A DNA stretch of 64,000 nucleotides from the NCBI RefSeq assembly GCF_946479755.1, contig NZ_CAMLHC010000001.1:496001-560000 (forward strand). The letters run 5' to 3'. Of this stretch, positions 9,805 to 17,659 are shown piece by piece. The notes below the pieces were generated by a model. That model saw only the letters and a program-made list of their open reading frames with translations. It searched no databases and was not told where the DNA came from. Position 1 is the first letter of the stretch. Each line of letters opens with the position of its first letter. Source of the stretch: an uncultured Chitinophaga sp. Its GTDB lineage: Bacteria; Bacteroidota; Bacteroidia; Chitinophagales; Chitinophagaceae. The position numbers and the translations under genes are program-made.

Positions 9805-10770
9805 ATGAAATACGGCTCACTACTCATCTTATGGCTGTTGCCCCTGTTCGGATTCGCAGGAGACGGCTTCGTGATACGCGGAAAAATAACAGGCGTCGCT
9901 AATGGTAGTGTGACCATCCTTGATCGTAACGGGGGGAGCATCGCTGACTTTCCCCGTGTACGTATCGAGAACGGCGAGTTTACCTACTCCGGTAAACTGG
10001 ACCACCCACAACTGTTACAGCTGAAAATAAGCACACGGAAAATAGAGGTGTTTCTTGAAAATGCCGACTATGCCATCGACTGCAGTTTTGATTCCCTCAC
10101 CGGCAAGAGCCTGAAAGGAGGGAAGTATAACGAACAATGGCATCAATACAAGGCCAGCGGCGTGCTGCCGATGCAGTATTTTGCGGAGCACGCACAACAG
10201 GAAATCGCTGCCTGGATCGCCAGCCAGTATGCGGTGAAGTACGAGGATGCCAAAGCGGCCTATGCTCAACTGACCACCGAAGGTAAAAATTCGCTGGAAG
10301 GAAAAGCACTGGCTGAAAGAATTGCGACCTACCGGATGATCGAAACGCGTTCACCACTGCCGGCATTCAGGACGGAAGACCCTGCCGGTAAAGTTGTGGC
10401 GCTCAAAGATCTGAAAGGAAAAGTGGTGGTGCTGGATTTCTGGGCCAGCTGGTGCGCTCCCTGCCGCGCTTACGTGCCCACCCTGCGGGAACATTACAAC
10501 CGCTATAAAGACAAAGGAGTGGTGTTCGTCAGTGTCTCGGTAGACGATGACAAAGCCAAATGGAAAAAAGCGATGGAGGAGTTGCAGATGGAATGGATGC
10601 AGGTACTGGCAGACGGTGGCTTCAAAGAAGAAACCGGCGTCCGGAAGTTGTTTAACATCACCGGCATCCCGCACCTCGTCATTGTTGATAAAGACGGACG
10701 CATCGCTACATCGATGGACTTTTATCAGCGCACTCACTTCGATGAAGTCATACAAAAACTATTGCAATAA
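9805..10770 (+). CDS. TlpA-like thioredoxin-fold protein, second copy
   Basis: The 321-aa product has a short signal peptide ('LLILWLLPLFGFAGDG'), a DUF4369 domain ('IRGKITGVANGSVTILD', 'RKIEVFLENADYAIDC') and a C-terminal TlpA/thioredoxin domain with the redox motif WASWCAPCR (Cys217, Cys220). It is a paralogue of the preceding gene with a shorter linker between the two domains. It is the last gene of the + strand operon: a strong terminator starts 22 bases after its stop. Periplasmic thiol-disulfide exchange is the expected role. Confidence 0.93.
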   Translation: MKYGSLLILWLLPLFGFAGDGFVIRGKITGVANGSVTILDRNGGSIADFPRVRIENGEFTYSGKLDHPQLLQLKISTRKIEVFLENADYAIDCSFDSLTGKSLKGGKYNEQWHQYKASGVLPMQYFAEHAQQEIAAWIASQYAVKYEDAKAAYAQLTTEGKNSLEGKALAERIATYRMIETRSPLPAFRTEDPAGKVVALKDLKGKVVVLDFWASWCAPCRAYVPTLREHYNRYKDKGVVFVSVSVDDDKAKWKKAMEELQMEWMQVLADGGFKEETGVRKLFNITGIPHLVIVDKDGRIATSMDFYQRTHFDEVIQKLLQ

Positions 10771-10792
10771 CCAGTGGTCAACCCCTATGTGC

Positions 10793-10822
10793 AGGCCGGC
10801 TCTAAAAAGCCGGCCTTTTTTA
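10793..10822 (+). terminator. Rho-independent terminator closing the susCD-thioredoxin operon
   Basis: A perfect 8-bp GC-rich stem (10793-10800 with 10809-10816, AGGCCGGC / GCCGGCCT) encloses the loop TCTAAAAA and runs straight into a T run (10816-10821). The hairpin lies between two converging genes and touches the stop codon of the ABC exporter on the other strand. It lacks a T run in that direction, so it works mainly for the + strand. Confidence 0.9.
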
Positions 10823-12592
10823 TTGAATGAACTGCATTTCACAGAGCGTCTTGTACAATCCTTCTTCGTTACTGATCAGTTCATGATGGGTGCCTTCTTC
10901 CACGATAGCACCTTTATCAATGACGATGATCTTGTCGGCCTGCCGGATGGTGGCCAGCCGGTGGGCGATGACGATGGCGGTACGGCCTTTCATCAGTTTG
11001 TTCAGCGCATCCTGTACCAGTTTCTCTGATTCGGCGTCCAGTGCGGAGGTAGCTTCATCGAGAATGAGGATGCGGGGTGACTTCAGTACGGCGCGGGCGA
11101 TGGCGATACGCTGCCGCTGTCCGCCGGAAAGTTGTACGCCGCGTTCCCCTACGATGGTTTGCAGGCCCTGCGGCATACGTTGGATAAATTCCCAGGCGTT
11201 GGCTTTCTGCGCGGCGGCGATGATTTCCGCTTCCGTGGCGTCCTGTTTGCCGTAGGCGATGTTCTCCGCGATAGTGCCGCCGAACAGGAATACGTCCTGT
11301 GGTACGGTAGCGATCTGCGAGCGAAGGTCAGACAATGGAAAACTGCTGCTGTCTTTCTGGTCAAAAAGTATATGCCCGCCCGTAGGATCGTAGATGCGTA
11401 ACAGTAAGGATACGATGGTGCTCTTGCCGGCGCCGCTGGGACCTATCAGCGCGATGGTCTGGTTGGCCTGTGCCTGGAAGGAGAGGTTCTTCAGTACCGG
11501 CGTGTCTTCACGCCCGGGGTAACGGAAAGATACCTGGCGGAAACTGATATAACCATGGAGGGTATGTTCGGGCGCCGGCCGGGTGACCGGCGTCAGCGGT
11601 TCCGCGGGTTCGTCGAGGATGGCGAAGAGGTTGTCCGTAGCACCGATGCTCTTTTGCAGTGACGCATATACTTCCGCCAGCCCGCCGATAGAGCTGCCGA
11701 TAAAGACGGAATACAATACAAAGGAGAACAGCTCGCCGGTATCCAGGCCGATGAGCGCGCCCCGCCAGATAACGGCTACCAGTGCACCGAAGATACCGGC
11801 TACGACGAAAGAGGAGAGGACGGCGCGGTATTTACCGTTCTGAATGCCGATACGGGCCGCTTCGTCGGTCTTTTCACGATAACGTTTCATTTCGGGGAAC
11901 TCGCTGGCAAATGCTTTCACACTGAAGATGCCCTGCAGGGTCTCTTCCACGATGGTGCCGGAGGCGGCCACCTGGTCCTGCACCTTACGGGAGAAATGAC
12001 GGATAAAACGGCCGAAGACCACGGCGATCAGTACCATGACCGGCATAATGGCCAGCATAAAAAGGGTGAGGTGGATGGAGGTCAGCATCAGGAAGATGAT
12101 ACCTCCGATGATGATTACCAGCTGCCGTATCAGTTCAGCGATGGTATTGGTGAATGTTTCCTGGAGCAGCGAGATGTCTGCGGATATCCTGCTGGTTAAT
12201 TCCCCTACGCGGCGGGTGAGGAAAAAGGGCATGGGGAGCTTTACCAGGTGGTTGTAGACAGACTGCCGCAGGGTTGCCAGCGTTTTCTCCGCTACCTTCA
12301 CGAATATAAATGTCCTGAAAAAGGAACTGATGGCTTGTATGGTTAGGAGTACTATTAATGCCATGCCGGATTCGTGGATGTATGCTGTGGCTTCCGGTTG
12401 TTTTCCGGCATTGATCAGTCGCCCCAGTAACTCAGGAAAGGCAAGGCCTGCGAGGCTGTTGGTGATTAAAAAAAGCATACCTGCTATAAACAGGGCGCGG
12501 TGTGGCTGTAGTAACTGCAGCAGGCGTATCGTTCGTTTAGGCTTCACAGTCATACGGTCACCGTTGGTGATGGTTGTTGAGGGGTGTTGCAT
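10820..12592 (-). CDS. ABC exporter, fused membrane and ATPase domains (MsbA/LmrA-like half transporter)
   Basis: The 590-aa product has a six-helix ABC transmembrane domain over about residues 20-315 and a nucleotide-binding domain over about 350-585. Visible motifs are Walker A 'GPSGAGKST' (near 383-391), the ABC signature 'LSGGQRQRIAIARA' (near 488) and Walker B 'ILILDEATSALDAE' (near 506-520), then the H-loop 'VIAHRLATI'. It would work as a homodimer that exports lipids, drugs or peptides through the inner membrane. It is transcribed away from the NRPS cluster across a shared 714-base spacer, so it could export the peptide product, but it could equally be a housekeeping lipid exporter. 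No peptidase C39 domain is present. Confidence 0.93.
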   Translation of the reverse strand: MQHPSTTITNGDRMTVKPKRTIRLLQLLQPHRALFIAGMLFLITNSLAGLAFPELLGRLINAGKQPEATAYIHESGMALIVLLTIQAISSFFRTFIFVKVAEKTLATLRQSVYNHLVKLPMPFFLTRRVGELTSRISADISLLQETFTNTIAELIRQLVIIIGGIIFLMLTSIHLTLFMLAIMPVMVLIAVVFGRFIRHFSRKVQDQVAASGTIVEETLQGIFSVKAFASEFPEMKRYREKTDEAARIGIQNGKYRAVLSSFVVAGIFGALVAVIWRGALIGLDTGELFSFVLYSVFIGSSIGGLAEVYASLQKSIGATDNLFAILDEPAEPLTPVTRPAPEHTLHGYISFRQVSFRYPGREDTPVLKNLSFQAQANQTIALIGPSGAGKSTIVSLLLRIYDPTGGHILFDQKDSSSFPLSDLRSQIATVPQDVFLFGGTIAENIAYGKQDATEAEIIAAAQKANAWEFIQRMPQGLQTIVGERGVQLSGGQRQRIAIARAVLKSPRILILDEATSALDAESEKLVQDALNKLMKGRTAIVIAHRLATIRQADKIIVIDKGAIVEEGTHHELISNEEGLYKTLCEMQFIQ

Positions 12593-13306
12593 GAATTGAA
12601 TTTGGGTATTGTAAAAAAGGGTTTTAAGGTGTTGTTGGCAATATCATTGCAGTGTGCTGCTGAAACAAAAGTTCGGTGGCGTAAGATTTAGCAGCGAACA
12701 GCAAGTTAAATATAAAATGATTTACGGCAATGGAAAAAATGTTTAAAAAAATTGTCAGTGGTGCAGATAATATTAAATCATTGTTAACGATCATCTTCTG
12801 CGATGTAATACCTCACTGTAGCCGGTTTCCATGCATCCTTTTACTGAATTAATACTTCACCCGATTATACCTTGTAACATATAATGTATTTTTTTTCGAC
12901 TGCTGTGTGCTACCTGATAATTTTTTTTGCTGAATAAAATATGTTTGCTAAATTCGATCCACTGATAAGGACGATAGAAGTGTTAATTATTGTACAACGA
13001 TAAAAAAAGTAGTTAGCAGACCCTCAAATAATCAAATTTTCCTTAAATGTTAAACTAAGACAAGGGATTAAACACAAACTAATACTATCCGGAAAATTCT
13101 GAGACATCCAAGGTGGTGTTTTATGTTAACTTATTACATCGTTTAAACAGCTATTTTATTTTTTTTATGTAATGTGAAGGATCTGGATTCACGCTAGCGA
13201 CAGCTATGTCCGGAACTGAACGGCATTGTTTCAGGAAAGGGCGTGAGAGACCATATCTGCAAGGAAGGCCTATTGCTTTATCAGCATCCTTTAGAAAATA
13301 CCCTCA
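12593..13306. promoter_or_regulatory. Long AT-rich gene-free spacer between the ABC exporter and the NRPS cluster
   Basis: This stretch of 714 bases has no credible gene and is far richer in A/T than its flanks, with several T runs (for example 12921-12928 and 13159-13166). It must hold the promoter for the exporter on the - strand and the promoter and leader of the NusG-like gene on the + strand. It also contains the palindromes TTGTACAA (12990-12997) and GTTTAAAC (13141-13148), which are possible operator sites but short enough to be chance. An in-frame TAG at 13292-13294 fixes the start of the downstream gene at 13307. Confidence 0.6.
12940..12947 (+). promoter_or_regulatory. Candidate Bacteroidota -7 promoter element (TATGTTTG)
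   Basis: TATGTTTG matches the Bacteroidota -7 consensus TAnnTTTG. The expected -33 TTTG box about 19 bases further upstream is not evident; the only TTTG nearby (12926-12929) is too close. If it is used, the message to the NusG-like gene would have an untranslated leader of about 350 bases, enough for an elongation-factor loading site. Weak evidence. Confidence 0.3.
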
Positions 13307-13825
13307 ATGAGCATTTCCGTAAATGGCTGGTATGTGGTGTATACCAAGCCCCGTCACGAAAAAAAAGTTGCCGCTTTTTTGTCAACTTTGAATATTGTCA
13401 ACTTTTTACCTACAGCCAGAATTTTACGCGCGTGGAAAGACCGGAAAAAATACATCGACACTCCATTATTTCCTTCTTACCTCTTTATTTACCTGGAGGA
13501 CCTGGAAACCTACTACAGGGTGCTAAGCCTGGAAGCTGTGTTATATTATGTAAAAACAGGAAAGGAGGTAGTGAAAGTGAAAGAAGACGTGATTCATAGT
13601 ATCCGGCTGGTTACCCAACAGACGAACAACATCGATATTGAAGTATCGGATGATTATTTTCAGCCCGGAAAACAATTGATGATCAAAGACGGCATACTAT
13701 GTGGCCTCGTCTGCGAAGTGGTGGAAGTGAAAGGCGAACGGAAATTCCTGGTAAGGGTAAATATGCTGCAGAAGAATATTCTGGTGGCCGTATCTGGAGA
13801 ATACCTCGATTCAATTGCTGTGTAA
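13307..13825 (+). CDS. UpxY/NusG-family specialised transcription elongation (antitermination) factor
   Basis: The 172-aa product begins with the NusG N-terminal (NGN) domain: 'WYVVYTKPRHEKKVAAFL', then 'FLPTARILRAWKDRKKYIDTPLFPSYLFI', the classic surface that binds RNA polymerase. A C-terminal KOW-like segment follows at about 120-172 ('FQPGKQLMIKDGILCG'). It is shorter and more divergent than housekeeping NusG and fits the UpxY type of Bacteroidota, which prevents early termination in long operons. The start is set by an in-frame stop 15 bases upstream. It is the first gene before a run of six co-directional biosynthetic genes, the same place that RfaH, LoaP and TaA paralogues take relative to long operons elsewhere. 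Its target is therefore probably this NRPS operon. Confidence 0.9.
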   Translation: MSISVNGWYVVYTKPRHEKKVAAFLSTLNIVNFLPTARILRAWKDRKKYIDTPLFPSYLFIYLEDLETYYRVLSLEAVLYYVKTGKEVVKVKEDVIHSIRLVTQQTNNIDIEVSDDYFQPGKQLMIKDGILCGLVCEVVEVKGERKFLVRVNMLQKNILVAVSGEYLDSIAV

Positions 13826-14017
13826 GCGGCCGGCCATCGTTATTCAACATGGTCAGCATGGAAACCCTGGCTCGTTTTCATTTTCAGCAGGACGGCTCCC
13901 CTCTGCTGCACAGGCCTTCGTCAGCCTGTAATTTCCCTGATATGATGCAGGAATAGACAGACATCAGCTGTGTAATACAGGTGACTGTCGTCGTCATTCC
14001 TTTATAGTGCAGATACC

Positions 14018-14060
14018 GGACTCCCTGGTCCCGGACAGGGACTCCTATGCCCGATTTTTT
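14018..14060 (+). terminator. Hairpin with spaced T run upstream of the thioesterase gene (possible antitermination target)
   Basis: A 10-bp stem with one mismatch (14018-14027 with 14036-14045) has an 8-base loop, a 9-base spacer (TATGCCCGA) and then six T (14055-14060). It lies in the 257-base gap between the NusG-like gene and the thioesterase gene. The T run is too far from the stem for a textbook terminator. A second hairpin with the same layout lies at 16507-16548. They may be pause or conditional termination sites acted on by the NusG paralogue; this role is inferred. Confidence 0.5.
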
Positions 14061-14082
14061 GACAACGTGGAAACTTTGACAT

Positions 14083-14805
14083 ATGGAAAAAATCAATCTT
14101 TTCTGTTTGCCCTTCGCCGGAGGTAGCAAGTACTCCTACCGGTTGTATGAAGAACACCTGCCATCTTTCCTGAACCTTCTTCCGCTGGAGTATCCCGGCA
14201 GAGGTACACGGATGAGTGAACCCCTGAAAGAAGATATACGGCAGCTGGTGAATGACCTCTACCAGCAGGTAGAGCACAAAATCGACAAGGCACCCTACGC
14301 CATCTACGGACACAGCATGGGCGGACTGCTGTGTTATCTCCTGGCCCGCAAAATAAGAGAAGAAGGCCGTATGCCCCCGCTGCACCTTTTTATCACCGGC
14401 ACCTCCGGACCGGCTGCCCTGTCAAGAACAGAGAAAAAAAGACACCTGCTGGATAAAAAATCTTTCATCGAAGAAGTCCGCAATCTTAACGGCAGCCCCG
14501 ATGAAATACTGCAAAACGATGAACTGCTGGATTTTATTGAGCCCATCCTGCGCGCCGATTTTAAAGTGTCGGAAAACTATGCCCATATCCGGCACGAACC
14601 GCTGGATATACCCGTCACCGTGATCACCGGAACGAGAGAAGATATGAAACATGAAGATATTCGCCTGTGGCAGCAGGAGACCCATAAGCCGGTCGACTTC
14701 CGCCGCATGCCCGGCCATCACTTTTTTATCTTTAAATACCCCTACGAAATCGTCAGCATCATCGCCAAAAAATTACTTGTACATCACAAATCATATCAAT
14801 TATGA
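14083..14805 (+). CDS. Type II thioesterase of the NRPS cluster
   Basis: The 240-aa alpha/beta hydrolase belongs to the GrsT/SrfAD/RifR family. It opens with the family-typical 'LFCLPFAGGSKYSYR' and has the nucleophile elbow GHSMGG (Ser78), a likely acid at Asp187 ('GTRED') and the catalytic His in 'GHHFF' (His212/213). These enzymes remove wrong or stalled acyl groups from carrier-protein phosphopantetheine arms, which keeps the assembly line running. Its stop overlaps the next start by four bases (ATGA), so the two are translationally coupled. Confidence 0.95.
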   Translation: MEKINLFCLPFAGGSKYSYRLYEEHLPSFLNLLPLEYPGRGTRMSEPLKEDIRQLVNDLYQQVEHKIDKAPYAIYGHSMGGLLCYLLARKIREEGRMPPLHLFITGTSGPAALSRTEKKRHLLDKKSFIEEVRNLNGSPDEILQNDELLDFIEPILRADFKVSENYAHIRHEPLDIPVTVITGTREDMKHEDIRLWQQETHKPVDFRRMPGHHFFIFKYPYEIVSIIAKKLLVHHKSYQL

Positions 14806-16427
14806 GCGACAAAAAAGTATACCTCAAGCCCAACGTAGTGCTGGAACCATTGTATGACCGGTGGTATGCCTGGAGTCACCTGATCTCCCCGGCTACGGCT
14901 GCCATGAACACCATCGGACGTCACCTGACCATCATGGATTCTTATCTCGACGATCCGGCCATCCATGCGGAAGCCGTACTGAATCCAAAAATGAAAGGCG
15001 GTCCCTTCATGGACTTCAACGGCGGAAGGGTAGGAGAGGTGAGCGCCCTGAAAGAAGATATTCTGAAACGCCAGCACCGTACCATCGAATTCGCGAAAGC
15101 CTGTAAAGAACTGGACAGGCTGCTGGCCGCCGAAGGTAAAGGCTTCGGACTGGAACCCCTGTACGAAAAAGTGCCGGACATCCTCAAGGGATATGTGGAA
15201 CTGTGTTACGACCGCAACAATAACGCAGACTACCGTTTTTTTGAATCACTCCTGTATAAAAGTGAATTCTATAATAAAGAAGCGCAGAGCATCGCCCTGT
15301 GGATCACCAACAACGACCACCGGCCTTTCTGTCTGAGCACCCCGCGGCTCGATGAACCGGATGTGCTGCATCTCAACATCCCCTTCGATCACCCCGGCAT
15401 CGACGCTATCAGCCGCATGAAGCGGACAGCGCGCCCGCTGTCGGAGATCAAAGCGATTTTCGGCATCACTGCCGAACAGGAAGCACTGTTTGATACTTTC
15501 TTTACAGAAACACCGCCGCCAGCCTATAAACGGTATACCGGTGACAAAATCCGGATGCGGTATTTCGGCCACGCCTGTATCCTCGTGGAAACAAAAGACG
15601 TGAGCATCCTCGTAGACCCGCTGATCAGCTACTACGGCTATGAAAGCAGCATCGACCACTTCTCCGATGCAGACCTGCCGGATGTGATCGACTACGTACT
15701 GATCACGCACAACCACCAGGACCACATCCTGTTCGAAACCCTGCTGCCCCTGCGGCATAAAATCAGGAACCTGATCGTGCCGCGTACCTGCAGCGGCAGA
15801 CTGGAAGATCCGGACCTGAAACTGATGTTCAACAATATCGGCTTCAATAATGTAGTGGCGGTAGACCCCATGGAAACCATCGAGTTTGTGGATACCACCA
15901 TCACCGGTCTGCCTTTCACCGGAGAACACTGCGATATGAGCATTCTCACCAAATCCTGTTTCCTGGTACAGATCAGCGGCTTCAAACTGCTGTTCCTCGC
16001 CGACTCCCGGATCGTGGAATCAGCCCTTTATAAACTCATCCATCAACAGACCGGCGACGTGGACGTACTGTTCCTCGGTATGGAGTGCGACGGCGCCCCA
16101 CTCACATGGCTATACGGCCCGCTGTTGACCAAAAAGATCACCCGTGACCAGGACAGCAGCCGCCGGCTCGCCGGTTCCGACTGCCCGAAAGGCATGGCGC
16201 TGGTGAACATCTTCCACCCGAAAGAGGCCTACGTATATGCCATGGGCATGGAGCCCTGGCTGGAATTCATCAGCAGCATCGTCTATACCGACGAATCCAA
16301 CCCCATCATCCAGTCCAACAAACTGGTGAAGGAATGTGAAGCGAAAGGTATTATCGCTGAACGGCTGTATGGAGAAAAAGAGCTCCTGTACAACAGGAAA
16401 GAAGTATTGGTGGCGGAAGAACAGTAA
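14802..16427 (+). CDS. CmlA-type di-iron beta-hydroxylase acting on carrier-bound amino acids (metallo-beta-lactamase fold)
   Basis: The 541-aa product has an N-terminal domain of about 240 residues, then a metallo-beta-lactamase fold. Candidate metal ligands are His303, His305, Asp307 and His308 in 'THNHQDH', Glu375 in 'FTGEHCD' and Asp401 in 'FLADSR'; a further His472 lies in 'IFHPKEAY'. As I recall, the chloramphenicol enzyme CmlA (about 530 aa) uses His305, His307, Asp309, His310, Glu377 and Asp403. All six are offset here by the same two residues, including the Glu that replaces the His of hydrolytic members. CmlA hydroxylates the beta carbon of an amino acid tethered to an NRPS carrier domain, using two irons and O2. 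The adjoining NRPS genes supply such substrates. A plain MBL hydrolase is the less likely alternative. Confidence 0.85.
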   Translation: MSDKKVYLKPNVVLEPLYDRWYAWSHLISPATAAMNTIGRHLTIMDSYLDDPAIHAEAVLNPKMKGGPFMDFNGGRVGEVSALKEDILKRQHRTIEFAKACKELDRLLAAEGKGFGLEPLYEKVPDILKGYVELCYDRNNNADYRFFESLLYKSEFYNKEAQSIALWITNNDHRPFCLSTPRLDEPDVLHLNIPFDHPGIDAISRMKRTARPLSEIKAIFGITAEQEALFDTFFTETPPPAYKRYTGDKIRMRYFGHACILVETKDVSILVDPLISYYGYESSIDHFSDADLPDVIDYVLITHNHQDHILFETLLPLRHKIRNLIVPRTCSGRLEDPDLKLMFNNIGFNNVVAVDPMETIEFVDTTITGLPFTGEHCDMSILTKSCFLVQISGFKLLFLADSRIVESALYKLIHQQTGDVDVLFLGMECDGAPLTWLYGPLLTKKITRDQDSSRRLAGSDCPKGMALVNIFHPKEAYVYAMGMEPWLEFISSIVYTDESNPIIQSNKLVKECEAKGIIAERLYGEKELLYNRKEVLVAEEQ

Positions 16428-16506
16428 CGCCGGTCCTTTCTGATTGTTTGTTGATGACGCTCCTTTTTCTTTCCTGAACACCACTATCATTCGCCAACTG
16501 ATCTGC

Positions 16507-16548
16507 TACCTGCATCCTCCCCGGATGCAGGTATACCCCCGGTTTTTT
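16507..16548 (+). terminator. Perfect 11-bp hairpin with spaced T run upstream of the SbnA-like gene
   Basis: Bases 16507-16517 (TACCTGCATCC) pair perfectly with 16523-16533 around the loop TCCCC. Nine bases (TACCCCCGG) then separate the stem from six T (16543-16548). The layout copies the hairpin at 14018-14060: same spacer length, shared CCCG, same T run. It sits in a 138-base gap inside the operon, 18 bases before the next start, so it is more likely a pause or attenuation site than an operon end. Confidence 0.55.
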
Positions 16549-16565
16549 ACTATAAAAATGCAAAC

Positions 16566-17531
16566 ATGCTACAGCAGCTTGAAAAGTTGTCCGCTTTTAT
16601 CGGCAACACCCCCCTCATATCTCTCCGGAATACCAATACCCCTTTGTGGGCTAAACTGGAGTATAACAATTTCTCCGGCAGTTCTAAAGACCGCGCCGGC
16701 TACAGCATTATCTACAACGGCATCAAAGCCGGCCATATCAACGAAGATACCACCATCATCGCATCCAGTTCCGGCAACCTCGCTATTGCCGTGGCCTCCA
16801 TCTGTAAAATGCTGGACCTGAAATTTATTCCGGTGATCGACCCGAATATCAACAGCGCTTATGAAGCGTTGCTGAATATCCTCTCTTACAAAGTGGTGAA
16901 GATCACAGAAAGAGATCATACGGGCGGATACCTGCTCACCCGTATCGACACGGTCAACCGGCTGCATACCACCATCGAAAATTCTTTCATCGCCGATCAA
17001 TACGGCGATCCCAATAATTACAAAGGTTATTACGGACTGACAAAAGAAATCCTGGCCTGTCCGGAACCCATCGACTACGTGTTTGTTGCCGTAAGCTCCA
17101 GCGGCGCCATCACAGGCATCTCCAGCAGTATTAAAGCGGAGCGCCCCGATATTAAAATCGTCGGCGTGGACGTGGAAGGTTCTGTGATCTTCAACGCACC
17201 GCCGGTGAAAAGATATATCTCCGGTATCGGCGCCAGCCAGGTGCCACCTATCATCAAAAATGCCCTCATAGATGATGTGGTGATCCTCTCGCAGACCGAC
17301 ATCGTAAAAGGATGCCTCGAACTGCTCAATGAACAGGTGATTTTTGCAGGCGCCTCTTCCGGCGCCGTATATCTCGCCGCTAAAAATTATTTCCGTCAGC
17401 AGTCCTTCCCCAAACCACCGAATTCATTGCTCGTATTCCCGGATAAAGGCCATTCCTACCTGGACACGATCTATAATCCGGAGTGGGCAGCGCAACTGGC
17501 GCATAAACTGCAGTCTGCCACCGTCGCATAA
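16566..17531 (+). CDS. SbnA-like PLP-dependent enzyme (cysteine synthase fold, diaminopropionate precursor synthesis)
   Basis: The 321-aa product is a fold-type II PLP enzyme: 'IGNTPLISL', the PLP lysine Lys41 in 'SGSSKDRAG', and the phosphate/substrate loop 'ASSSGNLAIA'. It matches staphylococcal SbnA better than cysteine synthases in several places: 'TGGYLLTRI', 'GSVIFNAPPVKRYISGIGAS' and 'IFAGASSGAVYLA'. SbnA joins O-phosphoserine and glutamate to N-(2-amino-2-carboxyethyl)glutamate, which SbnB then oxidises to 2,3-diaminopropionate. No SbnB is in this window. The enzyme may make Dap with a distant partner or another beta-substituted alanine for the NRPS. Confidence 0.82.
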   Translation: MLQQLEKLSAFIGNTPLISLRNTNTPLWAKLEYNNFSGSSKDRAGYSIIYNGIKAGHINEDTTIIASSSGNLAIAVASICKMLDLKFIPVIDPNINSAYEALLNILSYKVVKITERDHTGGYLLTRIDTVNRLHTTIENSFIADQYGDPNNYKGYYGLTKEILACPEPIDYVFVAVSSSGAITGISSSIKAERPDIKIVGVDVEGSVIFNAPPVKRYISGIGASQVPPIIKNALIDDVVILSQTDIVKGCLELLNEQVIFAGASSGAVYLAAKNYFRQQSFPKPPNSLLVFPDKGHSYLDTIYNPEWAAQLAHKLQSATVA

Positions 17532-17659
17532 AACAGCAGCCATAGTATCATCCGCGGGCTATCAGCCCCAACGCCGGCCTGGTGAAGCAGGGCGGGCCGC
17601 CGCCGTATGGTTAACCGCCACCGACAGGTGAGACGTGAAACTTCTTAAATCCTAGCACA
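17532..17659. other. Spacer of 128 bases before the first NRPS gene
   Basis: It holds two small inverted repeats, GGGCT/AGCCC (17556-17568) and a CACC/GGTG pair near 17608-17620, plus the palindrome GGTTAACC. None is followed by a T run, so nothing here would stop transcription into the NRPS gene. No promoter element was recognised. Confidence 0.4.

Noticed and set aside
12990..13148. Short palindromes TTGTACAA and GTTTAAAC as operators
   Set aside because: Eight-base palindromes are expected by chance in AT-rich DNA; no second copies or known regulator match were seen.
13243..13599. Alternative + frame of 118 codons overlapping the NusG-like gene
   Set aside because: The other frame (13307-13825) gives a convincing NGN domain; this frame has no domain and covers the same bases.
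14802..16427. Annotation as a generic metallo-beta-lactamase hydrolase or resistance enzyme
   Set aside because: The Glu at 375 in place of a His ligand, the large N-terminal domain, the total length and the NRPS setting fit CmlA-type oxygenases better.
16566..17531. Simple cysteine synthase (CysK/CysM)
   Set aside because: Several blocks ('GGYLLTRI', 'GSVIFNAPPVKR', 'GIGAS') agree with SbnA and not with CysK as I remember them, and the gene is embedded in a biosynthetic operon.
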